From NCBI GenBank assembly GCA_910578365.1, contig CAJTRC010000052.1, positions 1-18,105 of the forward strand: a stretch of 18,105 nt of DNA. Direction: 5' to 3'. Position numbers and translations under genes: made by a program. Shown here one piece after another: positions 1 to 7,060 of the stretch (the first letter of the stretch is position 1; each line of letters starts with the position of its first letter). The notes beneath the pieces are model-generated. The model did no database searches. It was not told the DNA's origin and saw only the letters and a list, made by a program, of their open reading frames with translations. The stretch comes from an uncultured Muribaculaceae bacterium (GTDB lineage Bacteria; Bacteroidota; Bacteroidia; Bacteroidales; Muribaculaceae).

Positions 1-29
1 AAATTACAATAAAAAGGTAAGATAGCCAA
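1..29 (-). promoter_or_regulatory. Possible leftward Bacteroidota promoter at window edge
   Basis: On the minus strand the bases at 6-1 read TAATTT, which would complete a TAnnTTTG -7 box if the two bases outside the window are TG. A TTG at 29-27 lies 20 bp upstream. The first 13 bases are identical to 6947-6959, which overlaps the -7 region of the epimerase promoter. If real, a gene outside the window is divergent from tsaC. Half of the key box is unseen, so this is weak. Confidence 0.2.
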
Positions 30-63
30 TAGCATGAATGCAAAAAATATAAAAAAAGAAGAC

Positions 64-87
64 AAAATATGTTGTATAACATATTTT
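64..87. repeat. Perfect 10-bp inverted repeat, 4-nt centre
   Basis: AAAATATGTT at 64-73 and AACATATTTT at 78-87 are exact reverse complements around GTAT, followed by one further T. It could be an AT-rich terminator hairpin for an upstream gene or a dyad operator. A TAnnTTTG match (TATTTTTG, 82-89) overlaps its right arm, which would suit an operator on a rightward promoter, but no -33 box is visible. Confidence 0.45.
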
Positions 88-138
88 TGGCGTATAGATG
101 TTTTTTTCAGGAGTAGTTTCAAGCATTCGGCAAGCAAA

Positions 139-167
139 AATCCCCGATTCTTCGCGAGTCGGGGATT
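139..167. terminator. Strong hairpin, bidirectional terminator candidate
   Basis: AATCCCCGA at 139-147 pairs perfectly with TCGGGGATT at 159-167 around an 11-nt loop. The plus side continues CTCTTTCTAT; the minus side reads through the stem into five T, so it is a better intrinsic terminator for leftward transcripts. No gene in the window obviously needs it: tsaC starts 230 bp downstream and points away. Confidence 0.7.
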
Positions 168-384
168 CTCTTTCTATCTAATCAAAAGCCAGTTCTTTTT
201 ACGTTCTGTTGATGTGGTTTCCGGCTATGCGCCGAAGCTGTTTTTGAATTGTTTCCGCCCCCGGAGGGAGGCTTGTTGTTTTACTTTGTATTATTAGGAC
301 AGCAAAAGGTGGCTTTGGTTTAATCGCTTCGAAGAATTTAACGTTTATCAACATTCGTCGTGTCGCTATCTCGGAAAAAAGTGC

Positions 385-392
385 TACATTTG
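385..392 (+). promoter_or_regulatory. -7 element of the tsaC promoter
   Basis: TACATTTG matches the Bacteroidota -7 consensus TAnnTTTG exactly and is followed by CA, as is common. It ends only 4 nt before the tsaC ATG, so transcription would start at or within a few bases of that codon and the mRNA would be nearly leaderless. No good TTTG -33 box lies 19-21 bp upstream. Confidence 0.55.
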
Positions 393-396
393 CAAT

Positions 397-987
397 ATGA
401 CACAGACCAGACAGGCAAACGGTAGCGCCGACGATTTACGCGACGCACTTGAAGTACTCCGACGCGGAGGCGTGATTCTGTATCCTACCGATACCGTATG
501 GGGTATCGGCTGCGATGCTGCATGCTCTGAGGCCGTCGAACGTATATATAGTATAAAGCAGCGGCCCGACTCCAAGGCGCTCATCACCCTTGTGGCGTCC
601 GAGGCCATGCTTGAGCGCAGTGTAGCTGAAGTGCCCGACGTGGCCTGGCAGCTGCTCGAAGTGGCCGTCGACCCGCTCACGGTGGTGTATGACCGCGGTT
701 GCGGAGTAGCCCCTGAGCTGTTGGCCCCCGACGGCAGTATAGGCATACGTCTGGTGCGAGACTGTTTTGCCGCCGAGCTATGCCGCAGGCTGGATCGGCC
801 TCTGGTGTCGACTTCGGCTAATATCGCGGGCGCCCCCACGCCGCTGTCTTACCCCGACATTGCACCGGAAATACTCCAAGCCGTGGACTATGTGTGCCTG
901 ACCGGGCGCGCCGACGCACCGGCTGCCAAGGCTTCGGCCGTGATAAAACTCGGCTGCGACGGCACAGTTAAGATATTACGAAAATAG
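397..987 (+). CDS. tsaC: L-threonylcarbamoyladenylate synthase (TsaC/Sua5/YrdC family)
   Basis: This enzyme makes threonylcarbamoyl-AMP from threonine, bicarbonate and ATP, the first step of t6A37 modification of ANN-decoding tRNAs in the cytoplasm. The 196-residue protein is a single YrdC domain. Visible family marks are GGVILYPTDTVWGIGCDA near residues 25-42, KQRPDSKALITL around 54-65, GSIGIRLV, and the nucleotide-binding STSANIAG. The length matches the short TsaC form without the Sua5 C-terminal domain. The ATG is chosen because the YrdC fold begins about 10 residues later and no upstream in-frame start looks better, although the -7 box sits almost on it. Only 6 nt separate the stop from the next gene, so tsaC probably leads the envelope operon. 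Its partners TsaB, TsaD and TsaE are not here. Confidence 0.93.
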   Translation: MTQTRQANGSADDLRDALEVLRRGGVILYPTDTVWGIGCDAACSEAVERIYSIKQRPDSKALITLVASEAMLERSVAEVPDVAWQLLEVAVDPLTVVYDRGCGVAPELLAPDGSIGIRLVRDCFAAELCRRLDRPLVSTSANIAGAPTPLSYPDIAPEILQAVDYVCLTGRADAPAAKASAVIKLGCDGTVKILRK

Positions 988-993
988 AGCAGA

Positions 994-2403
994 ATGACCG
1001 CAGCACACATACAAAGGCTCACATATGTGCTCACCGACTATCTGATGCTGAACATCGGATGGTTGTGCTTCAACGTGCTGCGTTATTTTTCGCTTCCGGT
1101 GCCGCTGCAGTTCGGTCTGGGCAACTGGCTCGCCACACCGGCGCCACTGCTGGGGCAGCTGTTGGTGCCGCTGATGATGATGGCCGTGTACTGGCTTACG
1201 GGCTACTACAACCAGGTGTATTATAAGTCGCGTCTGGCCGAGCTGGGTAACACCGCGGTGGTGTCGTTCGCCGGTATGCTGGTGATATACTTTGCCGTGC
1301 TTATCGATGACGGCATTCCCGAGCGCATGCAGAACTACGAGCTGCTGGGGCTACTGTGGCTTATGCATTTTGTGCCGGTGTTTGTGGCCCGCTCCGTAAT
1401 CACCAACCGTGTGATAGGGCGCATACGTCGCGGCGAACTCGCATTCAATGTGCTGGTGGTAGGTGATGGCGAGCAGGCCATGAATCTTGCATCGCGCGTC
1501 GACAGCTTTCTGTCGCACATGGGCATGAAAGTGGTAGGATATGTTACCTCCGGCCATGGCTTGCGGCAGGACCTTGACCGCCCGATGTACAGCTTCGTCG
1601 AGCTGCCGCGCCTGATATCCGAGCTGCGTGTCACCGCTTTCATAGTGCAGCCTCAGAAGGGCGGCGAGCGATCCACCATCGATATTGTCAACCGACTCTT
1701 TCCGCTTGGTCAGACCATATACATCACCTCCGACGTACAGCATCTGCTCATGTCGGGCGGCCGCATGGAATCGCTGGTAGGCGAGCCGCTGATTAATGTG
1801 TCGTCGGCCCGAATCACCCCCTTTACGGCCAATTTCAAACGCCTGGCCGATGTGGTGGTGTCGTCGCTGGCAATACTGTTGCTGCTGCCCGTATATGCCA
1901 TAATAGCACTGCTGATAAAGCGCGACTCCAACGGCCCGGTGTTCTATCGCCAGGAGCGGGTTGGCTACCGCAAGAAAACGTTCAAAATAATAAAATTCCG
2001 CACCATGCGGACAGATGCCGAGAGATGTGGTCCGGCGCTGTCGGAAGCCGACGATCCGCGTGTAACCCCCTTGGGACGCCGTCTGCGCAAGTACCGCCTC
2101 GACGAGCTGCCGCAGTTCTGGAATGTGCTGCGCGGCGATATGTCGCTGGTGGGTCCGCGTCCCGAACGCGCATATTATGTCGACCTTATCGTGGCCCGTG
2201 CCCCCTATTACAGCCTCGTACACCAGGTGCGTCCGGGCATCACCTCGCTGGGAATGGTCAAGTACGGCTATGCCTCCAACGTGGAGCAGATGGTGCAGCG
2301 CCTGCGCTACGACCTGCTCTACATCGAAAATATATCAATTACTACAGATTTAAAGATACTCATCCACACCGTCACCACCGTGGTGACAGGCCGTGGCATA
2401 TAA
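994..2403 (+). CDS. Polyprenyl-phosphate sugar-1-phosphate transferase (WcaJ/WbaP-like)
   Basis: This 469-residue membrane protein probably transfers a sugar-1-phosphate from a nucleotide sugar to undecaprenyl phosphate, starting a lipid-linked glycan at the cytoplasmic face. The N-terminal third has about four hydrophobic segments; the middle holds a Rossmann-like CoA_binding_3-type region (FNVLVVGDGEQA); the C-terminus is a full bacterial sugar transferase domain (PF02397). That domain shows a hydrophobic stretch after KRLADVVVSS, then FYRQERVGYRKKTFKIIKFR, and RLDELPQFWNVLRGDMSLVG with the catalytic Asp370-Glu371 pair known from PglC and WcaJ, followed by GPRPER. The sugar cannot be read from sequence; glucose or galactose donors are usual for this architecture. 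No other glycosyltransferase cluster follows directly, so it may serve a glycan encoded elsewhere. The gene lies 6 nt after tsaC and 12 nt before the ClC gene. Confidence 0.9.
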   Translation: MTAAHIQRLTYVLTDYLMLNIGWLCFNVLRYFSLPVPLQFGLGNWLATPAPLLGQLLVPLMMMAVYWLTGYYNQVYYKSRLAELGNTAVVSFAGMLVIYFAVLIDDGIPERMQNYELLGLLWLMHFVPVFVARSVITNRVIGRIRRGELAFNVLVVGDGEQAMNLASRVDSFLSHMGMKVVGYVTSGHGLRQDLDRPMYSFVELPRLISELRVTAFIVQPQKGGERSTIDIVNRLFPLGQTIYITSDVQHLLMSGGRMESLVGEPLINVSSARITPFTANFKRLADVVVSSLAILLLLPVYAIIALLIKRDSNGPVFYRQERVGYRKKTFKIIKFRTMRTDAERCGPALSEADDPRVTPLGRRLRKYRLDELPQFWNVLRGDMSLVGPRPERAYYVDLIVARAPYYSLVHQVRPGITSLGMVKYGYASNVEQMVQRLRYDLLYIENISITTDLKILIHTVTTVVTGRGI

Positions 2404-2415
2404 CCTGTTCAAAAT

Positions 2416-4227
2416 ATGGACGAAAAGACCGTAAATGGCCCCAACCGCAACCGATTCCACGAAGCATTCATGCGATTTCTGGTATGGCGCGAGCAACATG
2501 TCAAGGAACGCACATTCACAATGTTCCTGGCACTGCTGGTAGGTATATTGGGCGGCTTGGCTGCTCTGGTGCTTAAAATTGCCATTCACTACATATCGCG
2601 GGCTGCCACCAGCACCATCAACGTCACCGGAGGCAACTGGCTGTACATACTGTTGCCTGCCGTGGGCGTGATTATCACGGCCCTGTATGTGCGCTATGCT
2701 GTGCGGCACAATATCTCGCACGGTGTCACACGTGTGCTGTATGCCATATCTCAGAATAAAAGCCGCCTCAAAAAGCACAACATGTACACCTCCATGGTGG
2801 CCTCGTCGATAACCATAGGCTTCGGAGGCTCGGTAGGTGCCGAGGGACCGATAGTGTATACCGGTGCTGCCATAGGCTCGAACGTGGGCTCATGGTTCAG
2901 GATGTCGCCGCGCACGCTTATGATTCTTGTAGGCTGTGGCGCCGCCGCCGGCATAGCGGGTATATTCAAGGCTCCGATAGCCGGTATGCTTTTTACGCTG
3001 GAGGTGCTTATGCTCGACCTCACCACCGTGTCGGTGATGCCTCTGCTGATTGCGTCGATTACAGCCGCCACCATCGCATACATGTCGACCGGCTACGAGT
3101 TTGAATTCTTCTTTGCCCAAAGCGAGGATTTCTACATGGGGCGCATACCGTACGTGATTCTGCTGGGTGTGTTCTGCGGCCTGGTATCGCTGTATTTCAC
3201 TCGGGTGATGAACTTTATGGAAAACTTTTTCGGCCGTTTCCGTCACCGGTGGATAAAAACACTGGCAGGCTGTGTGATACTGTCGAGCCTGGTGTTCCTT
3301 TTTCCGCCTCTTTACGGCGAAGGCTACGGCTCAATAGTGGGGCTGCTCGGCGGCGACACTTCGTCGATAGTCAACGGCTCGATATTCTATGGCGACCGCG
3401 ACTCGGTGTGGTTCATCATCCTGTTCATAGGCATGATAATCCTCACCAAGGCTTTCGCTACCTCGGCCACCAACGGTGCCGGCGGAGTGGGCGGCACCTT
3501 TGCACCGTCGCTTTACGTGGGTTGCATGAGCGGTTTCCTGTTTGCCTACGTAGTCAATCACTTAGGCTTTGACATAACGCTTTCGACCAAGAATTTCGCC
3601 CTCATAGGCATGGCCGGAGTGATGTCGGCGGTAATGCACGCTCCGCTGATGGCAATCTTCCTTACCGCCGAACTTACAGGAGGATACGACCTGTTTCTGC
3701 CCCTGCTTATTGTATCGACCATAGCATACGGCACCATCAAGGTATTTGAGCCGTACAGCATCTACACCATGCGTCTGGCGCAGCGTGGCGAGCTGATGAC
3801 TCACCACAAGGACAAGGCGGTGCTGACTCTGCTGAAAGTGGGCAATGTAATCGAAACCGACTTTCTGCCGGTACACCCCGACATGTCGCTTAAAGAAGTG
3901 GTGGATGTGATATCGCGCTCCAACCGCAACCTTTTTCCGGTGCTCAACAACAATGGAGAACTGCAGGGGGTGGTGCTGCTCGACGATATACGCAACATAA
4001 TGTTCCGCCCCGATCTCTACCGCAAGCTCTACGTAAGCACATTTATGAGCACTCCGCCCGCCCGCATTGAGCTGGGCGAGAACATGGACACGGTGATGAA
4101 GATATTCGACGATACCGGCGCATGGAACCTGCCGGTGGTGGAGAACGGCCGCTATGTGGGCTTTGTAAGCAAAAGTAAGATTTTTAATTCATACCGCCGT
4201 GTGTTGCGCCATTATTGCGAGGATTGA
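2416..4227 (+). CDS. ClC-family chloride channel/exchanger with two CBS domains
   Basis: This 603-residue inner-membrane ClC protein moves chloride or a related anion. The transmembrane core covers roughly residues 35-460 and the CBS pair 478-600, which in relatives binds adenine nucleotides and tunes gating. The second selectivity segment GSVGAEGP (138-145) keeps the gating Glu143, and GGTFAP (359-364) and SIYTM with Tyr450 (the ClC-ec1 Tyr445 position) are intact. In helix H the motif is LEVL: Glu196 is followed by Val197, the site of the inner proton glutamate (Glu203 in ClC-ec1) in exchangers. The first motif reads SHGVT instead of GSGIP, so the classical chloride-binding Ser is His. Both features lean towards channel behaviour, but transport mode cannot be settled from sequence. 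The 3' end overlaps the next gene by 29 nt, which suggests co-translation. Confidence 0.92.
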   Translation: MDEKTVNGPNRNRFHEAFMRFLVWREQHVKERTFTMFLALLVGILGGLAALVLKIAIHYISRAATSTINVTGGNWLYILLPAVGVIITALYVRYAVRHNISHGVTRVLYAISQNKSRLKKHNMYTSMVASSITIGFGGSVGAEGPIVYTGAAIGSNVGSWFRMSPRTLMILVGCGAAAGIAGIFKAPIAGMLFTLEVLMLDLTTVSVMPLLIASITAATIAYMSTGYEFEFFFAQSEDFYMGRIPYVILLGVFCGLVSLYFTRVMNFMENFFGRFRHRWIKTLAGCVILSSLVFLFPPLYGEGYGSIVGLLGGDTSSIVNGSIFYGDRDSVWFIILFIGMIILTKAFATSATNGAGGVGGTFAPSLYVGCMSGFLFAYVVNHLGFDITLSTKNFALIGMAGVMSAVMHAPLMAIFLTAELTGGYDLFLPLLIVSTIAYGTIKVFEPYSIYTMRLAQRGELMTHHKDKAVLTLLKVGNVIETDFLPVHPDMSLKEVVDVISRSNRNLFPVLNNNGELQGVVLLDDIRNIMFRPDLYRKLYVSTFMSTPPARIELGENMDTVMKIFDDTGAWNLPVVENGRYVGFVSKSKIFNSYRRVLRHYCED

Positions 4228-5968
4228 CCGTGCCGCAAAGGCCTTTCTGCGCCCGGTGGCGGCTCGGCCTGTGTTCTTTGTGCTGACTGTGCTTCTGGGT
4301 ACTGCCGCTCCGCTGGCCGGACAACTTATAGGCGGTCAGTCGCTGAAACACTATACACTGTTTACACTGTCGGTGTGTACCGTTGAGGCATGGCTGCTGT
4401 GCCTGCTGCTGCAGCTGCTGAGGCAACGGGTATGGCGGCTGGCAGTGCAGGTTCTGATATATGCCTGCTTCGGTTTTTTCGCCTTGGTCGAAACCGGCTG
4501 TGTATGCCTCTTCAACAAGGTGCTGGGTATCGACATGGTGGGCCTTGCGCTGGAAACCAATCCGGCTGAGGCTGGCGGTTTCTTCGAGGCATATTTCAGC
4601 ACCCGTTTGCTGCTGGTATGGCTTGCTGCGGCAGCAATGGCAGCTGCAACAGCGTGGATTGCTGGCCGTCTGTGCCGCTTGCTCAGGTATCGTACGGCAG
4701 CACGCTGCCTTGTGGCAGCCGTGCTCGCGGCAGTGATGGTCTACGGGCTTATGCAGATAGTGTTCATGGCCCGGGGTATAGCGGCCATGAACCAAGGTCA
4801 GCGCGGCCCCGTCCACGGCACACGCACCGACCTGACTCTGCCCATACAGCTCAATTTGGCTGACCCCATAACCAAAACTGCCGACATAATATGCGAGTAT
4901 CGCCGGATTTATGCCGACATCGACAGCTGGGCGGAACTGCAGACCTCCGTGCCAGGCAGCCCCATGGACTGCGATTCGACCCGTGATTTCAACATCGCCC
5001 TGGTTATAGGCGAGTCGTTCATACGCAGTCACAGTAGTCTTTACGGCTACGCCCTTCCGACCAATCCACTGCTGGAGAAAGAGCTGCAGGCCGGACGTCT
5101 GGTGCTGTTCACCGACATGGCCACTCCGGCCAACCTTACCACCGAGGTTATGCGCAATGTATTGAATCTAAATGATGTATCGAGCGGTGAGCCCTGGTAT
5201 CAGTCGATATACTTTCCGGCCCTGATTAAACGCGCCGGCTGGAATGTGTATCATTTTGACAACCAGACTGTAGGCCGTGGTTCCGATTCCGGCATAAGCC
5301 GTCTGTTCTATTCCGATTTCAACCTGCAGTACACCCTCGACGGAGTCAGCGACACTGTTTTTGCCTTCGATGCGCCATATGCGCGATATGCAGCCGACCG
5401 TGTCGCCAACCGTAAGCCGGGAAAAAGTATGGTAATATATCATCTGCTTGGCCAGCACTTTCCGGCATCGGAGCGCTATGAGGGAGAGCCGCATTTCTCA
5501 GCTGCTGACATCACAGTAGCCGGTCTGGACGACAGCAAGAAGCAGCTGGTGGCACACTACGACAACGCCACCTTGTACAACGATGCTGTGGTGGCAGGAA
5601 TAATCGACAGCTGGCGCGACAGCCCCACGCTGCTGTTTTACTTCTCGGACCACGGCGAAGACCTGCCCGACCTCGGTCCGGTGGGCGGACGTGTAAGCTC
5701 CAATCCCGACGACCCTGCGTGGCTCGAGCGTCAGTTTCACATACCCTTTATGGTGTGGATATCCGACAGCTTTGAGAAGCGCTATCCCTGCCTGGCCGAA
5801 AAAATACGCCGGGCGGCTGACCGTCCGGCGATGCTCGATAAACTGGGTTATATGATTTTAGGTCTTACGGGTGCGCGCACACCTTATTATAAGGCCGAGC
5901 GAGATGTGCTCGACAGTGCCTGGCGTGCCGAACCCCGCATGACCATTGGCGGTTTCAGTTGCGATTAA
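4199..5968 (+). CDS. Membrane sulfatase-fold transferase, phosphoethanolamine transferase-like
   Basis: The 589-residue protein has four to five N-terminal membrane segments (about residues 25-200) followed by an extracytoplasmic alkaline-phosphatase/sulfatase domain (PF00884). Metal and catalytic marks are NIALVIGESF with Glu272, a Thr nucleophile candidate in ANLTTEVM (Thr314 or Thr315), HLLGQHFPASERY, and FYFSDHGED with Asp484 and His485. This order fits the EptA/CptA type, which moves phosphoethanolamine from phosphatidylethanolamine to lipid A or another surface glycan. LtaS-like phosphoglycerol transfer is less likely in a Gram-negative. The start is a GTG inside the ClC gene, 29 nt before its stop; no ATG is available before the first membrane segment. 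Tight coupling to ClC and the sugar transferase hints at work on the same envelope material. The acceptor is unknown. Confidence 0.85.
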   Translation: MCCAIIARIDRAAKAFLRPVAARPVFFVLTVLLGTAAPLAGQLIGGQSLKHYTLFTLSVCTVEAWLLCLLLQLLRQRVWRLAVQVLIYACFGFFALVETGCVCLFNKVLGIDMVGLALETNPAEAGGFFEAYFSTRLLLVWLAAAAMAAATAWIAGRLCRLLRYRTAARCLVAAVLAAVMVYGLMQIVFMARGIAAMNQGQRGPVHGTRTDLTLPIQLNLADPITKTADIICEYRRIYADIDSWAELQTSVPGSPMDCDSTRDFNIALVIGESFIRSHSSLYGYALPTNPLLEKELQAGRLVLFTDMATPANLTTEVMRNVLNLNDVSSGEPWYQSIYFPALIKRAGWNVYHFDNQTVGRGSDSGISRLFYSDFNLQYTLDGVSDTVFAFDAPYARYAADRVANRKPGKSMVIYHLLGQHFPASERYEGEPHFSAADITVAGLDDSKKQLVAHYDNATLYNDAVVAGIIDSWRDSPTLLFYFSDHGEDLPDLGPVGGRVSSNPDDPAWLERQFHIPFMVWISDSFEKRYPCLAEKIRRAADRPAMLDKLGYMILGLTGARTPYYKAERDVLDSAWRAEPRMTIGGFSCD

Positions 5969-6001
5969 GAGGGTGTTTAATAACAAATGTTAAATTCCCT
6001 C
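5969..6001. repeat. 33-nt palindromic element, copy 1
   Basis: The element starts directly after the TAA of the transferase gene. GAGGG and CCCTC form the outer stem; TTTAATA and TGTTAAA form an inner 7-bp stem (one T-G wobble) around ACAAA, with a 2x2 internal loop between. It matches the element at 11857-11889 in 31 of 33 positions. In this place it can act as transcription terminator for the tsaC operon, facing the convergent epimerase gene. It lacks a clear T tract outside the stem. Confidence 0.7.
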
Positions 6002-6042
6002 TAAGACCACGTTGATAATATCGGGAAACGGTGTCTGACAAA

Positions 6043-6924
6043 TTATAAATCCTCAAAAATCATCATGTAGCCGGCATCGAAACTCTGTCCCGGCTGCAGG
6101 GTGTTGGTGTACTCGCGCTGAGCGAAGTCGCCCTCGAACCCCACGCGGTCGCAGCGGCCCCACCAGGGTTCGATGCACACAAAGGGGCAGTCGGGCTTGG
6201 GCGACCACAATCCTACCAGGGGAGAGCTGAAAAACAGCGACAGATAAGGACGATGGTCTTTGGTGAGCAGACTTACACGGCGTATACGGCTGTCGGCCAG
6301 TATGAGGGCATCGTGAGCAAAGGTATCGGCCTTGATGGGGAGCAGCCCGTCGGAGTCGAGTTCCAGCGGATATTCATCGGGGCCTACGCAACCCTTTTCG
6401 GCGATACGCTGCACATGCAGGTCGCGCGGGCCGAACATGAAGTAGCCGTGTACAGAATCAGACGCACTGAAGTCGGGCAGGTAGAACGCCGGATGTGCTC
6501 CGATATGAAAGCACATGGGCTGTTCGTCGAGGTTGATTACGCGCCACATGACCTCGAGGCGTTCGCCGGTGAGGCGATAGCCTATTTCCAGTCTGAAACG
6601 ACGTGGATAAAGCTTGAGAGTGCTGTCGGTTGCCTCCAGGGCGAACCAGGCCTCATCTTCGGGCGCGTCAGGCATCAAATTGAACTCGCAGTCGCGTGCG
6701 AATCCGTGCTGGCCAAGCGCGAATTCCTTGCCATCCATGCGGAAAACACCGTTCCATACCGAGCCCACCATTGGAAAAAGCACGGGCGAGCGGCGCCCCC
6801 AGAATGCTTTGTCGGCCTGCCAGAGATATTCATGTCCGCTGATATTGTTTACTATGCTGTGCAGTTCCGCTCCGTGACTGTCGATTTCGACAGTGAGCAG
6901 ATTGTTTTTCAAAGTCTGTTTCAT
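6043..6924 (-). CDS. Aldose 1-epimerase, LacX-like subfamily
   Basis: This 293-residue cytoplasmic enzyme should interconvert alpha and beta anomers of an aldose. It belongs to the galactose-mutarotase fold, closer to the LacX branch than to classical GalM. Visible marks are FWGRRSPVLFPMVG (41-54), GQHGFARD with His73 and Arg77, HIGAHPAF with the catalytic-acid His144, and CIEPWWGRCD with Glu252 as likely base. Length is normal for LacX-type proteins. The ATG at 6924 has a full promoter 20-50 bp upstream, so it is transcribed alone. It converges with the transferase gene, and the palindromic element lies between them. No sugar-transport or galactose genes adjoin it, so the physiological sugar is not indicated. 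Confidence 0.9.
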   Translation of the reverse strand: MKQTLKNNLLTVEIDSHGAELHSIVNNISGHEYLWQADKAFWGRRSPVLFPMVGSVWNGVFRMDGKEFALGQHGFARDCEFNLMPDAPEDEAWFALEATDSTLKLYPRRFRLEIGYRLTGERLEVMWRVINLDEQPMCFHIGAHPAFYLPDFSASDSVHGYFMFGPRDLHVQRIAEKGCVGPDEYPLELDSDGLLPIKADTFAHDALILADSRIRRVSLLTKDHRPYLSLFFSSPLVGLWSPKPDCPFVCIEPWWGRCDRVGFEGDFAQREYTNTLQPGQSFDAGYMMIFEDL

Positions 6925-6943
6925 GTTGTAATTGATTTTATCA

Positions 6944-6974
6944 CAAAATTACAATAAATTGTACGAATAGCAAA
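6944..6974 (-). promoter_or_regulatory. Promoter of the aldose epimerase gene
   Basis: On the minus strand TTTG (6974-6971), a 19-bp spacer and TAATTTTG (6951-6944) match the Bacteroidota -33/-7 pattern. Transcription would begin near 6938, leaving a leader of about 14 nt before the ATG at 6924. Confidence 0.75.
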
Positions 6975-7006
6975 ACAGCTGCGCGCCCCAAACCCCAAAC
7001 CACAAA

Positions 7007-7038
7007 AGCGGCGGGGCACCCCATGATGCCTCGCCGCT
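7007..7038 (-). terminator. Intrinsic terminator of the large surface-protein gene
   Basis: Read on the minus strand, AGCGGCG pairs with CGCCGCT, then after one mismatch GGCA pairs with TGCC around an 8-nt loop, and the stem runs into TTTTG. It lies 22 bp after the stop at 7061. Confidence 0.85.
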
Positions 7039-7060
7039 GTGTATGGCGGATGGAAACGGA

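Larger units (their letters stand above)
1..396. other. 5' intergenic region without a convincing gene
   Basis: This AT-rich stretch precedes tsaC. The only ORF of note (34-297, plus) is basic and Phe/Ser-rich, matches no family I know, and runs straight through a terminator hairpin, so I do not call it. What the region does hold is a possible leftward promoter at the edge, a 10-bp inverted repeat at 64-87, a strong hairpin at 139-167 and the tsaC -7 element at 385-392. Positions 170-380 show nothing else I can name; no tRNA fold was seen. Confidence 0.6.

Noticed and set aside
64..87. IS end or attachment site at the left inverted repeat
   Set aside because: No transposase, integrase or target duplication nearby; an operator or hairpin explains it more simply.
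34..297. 87-codon plus-strand ORF in the left intergenic region
   Set aside because: Runs through a strong terminator hairpin and shows no protein-like composition or family marks.
1351..2223. 290-codon minus-strand ORF
   Set aside because: Antisense to the sugar transferase; Tyr/His/Gln-rich composition typical of a shadow frame.
2025..2576. 183-codon plus-strand ORF across the transferase/ClC junction
   Set aside because: Out-of-frame overlap of two well-supported genes, Arg/Pro/His-rich, no domain.
4184..5032. 282-codon minus-strand ORF
   Set aside because: Antisense to the phosphoethanolamine-type transferase; Cys/His/Gln-rich and without motifs.
6253..6957. 234-codon plus-strand ORF
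   Set aside because: Antisense to the aldose epimerase, whose catalytic residues are all intact on the other strand.
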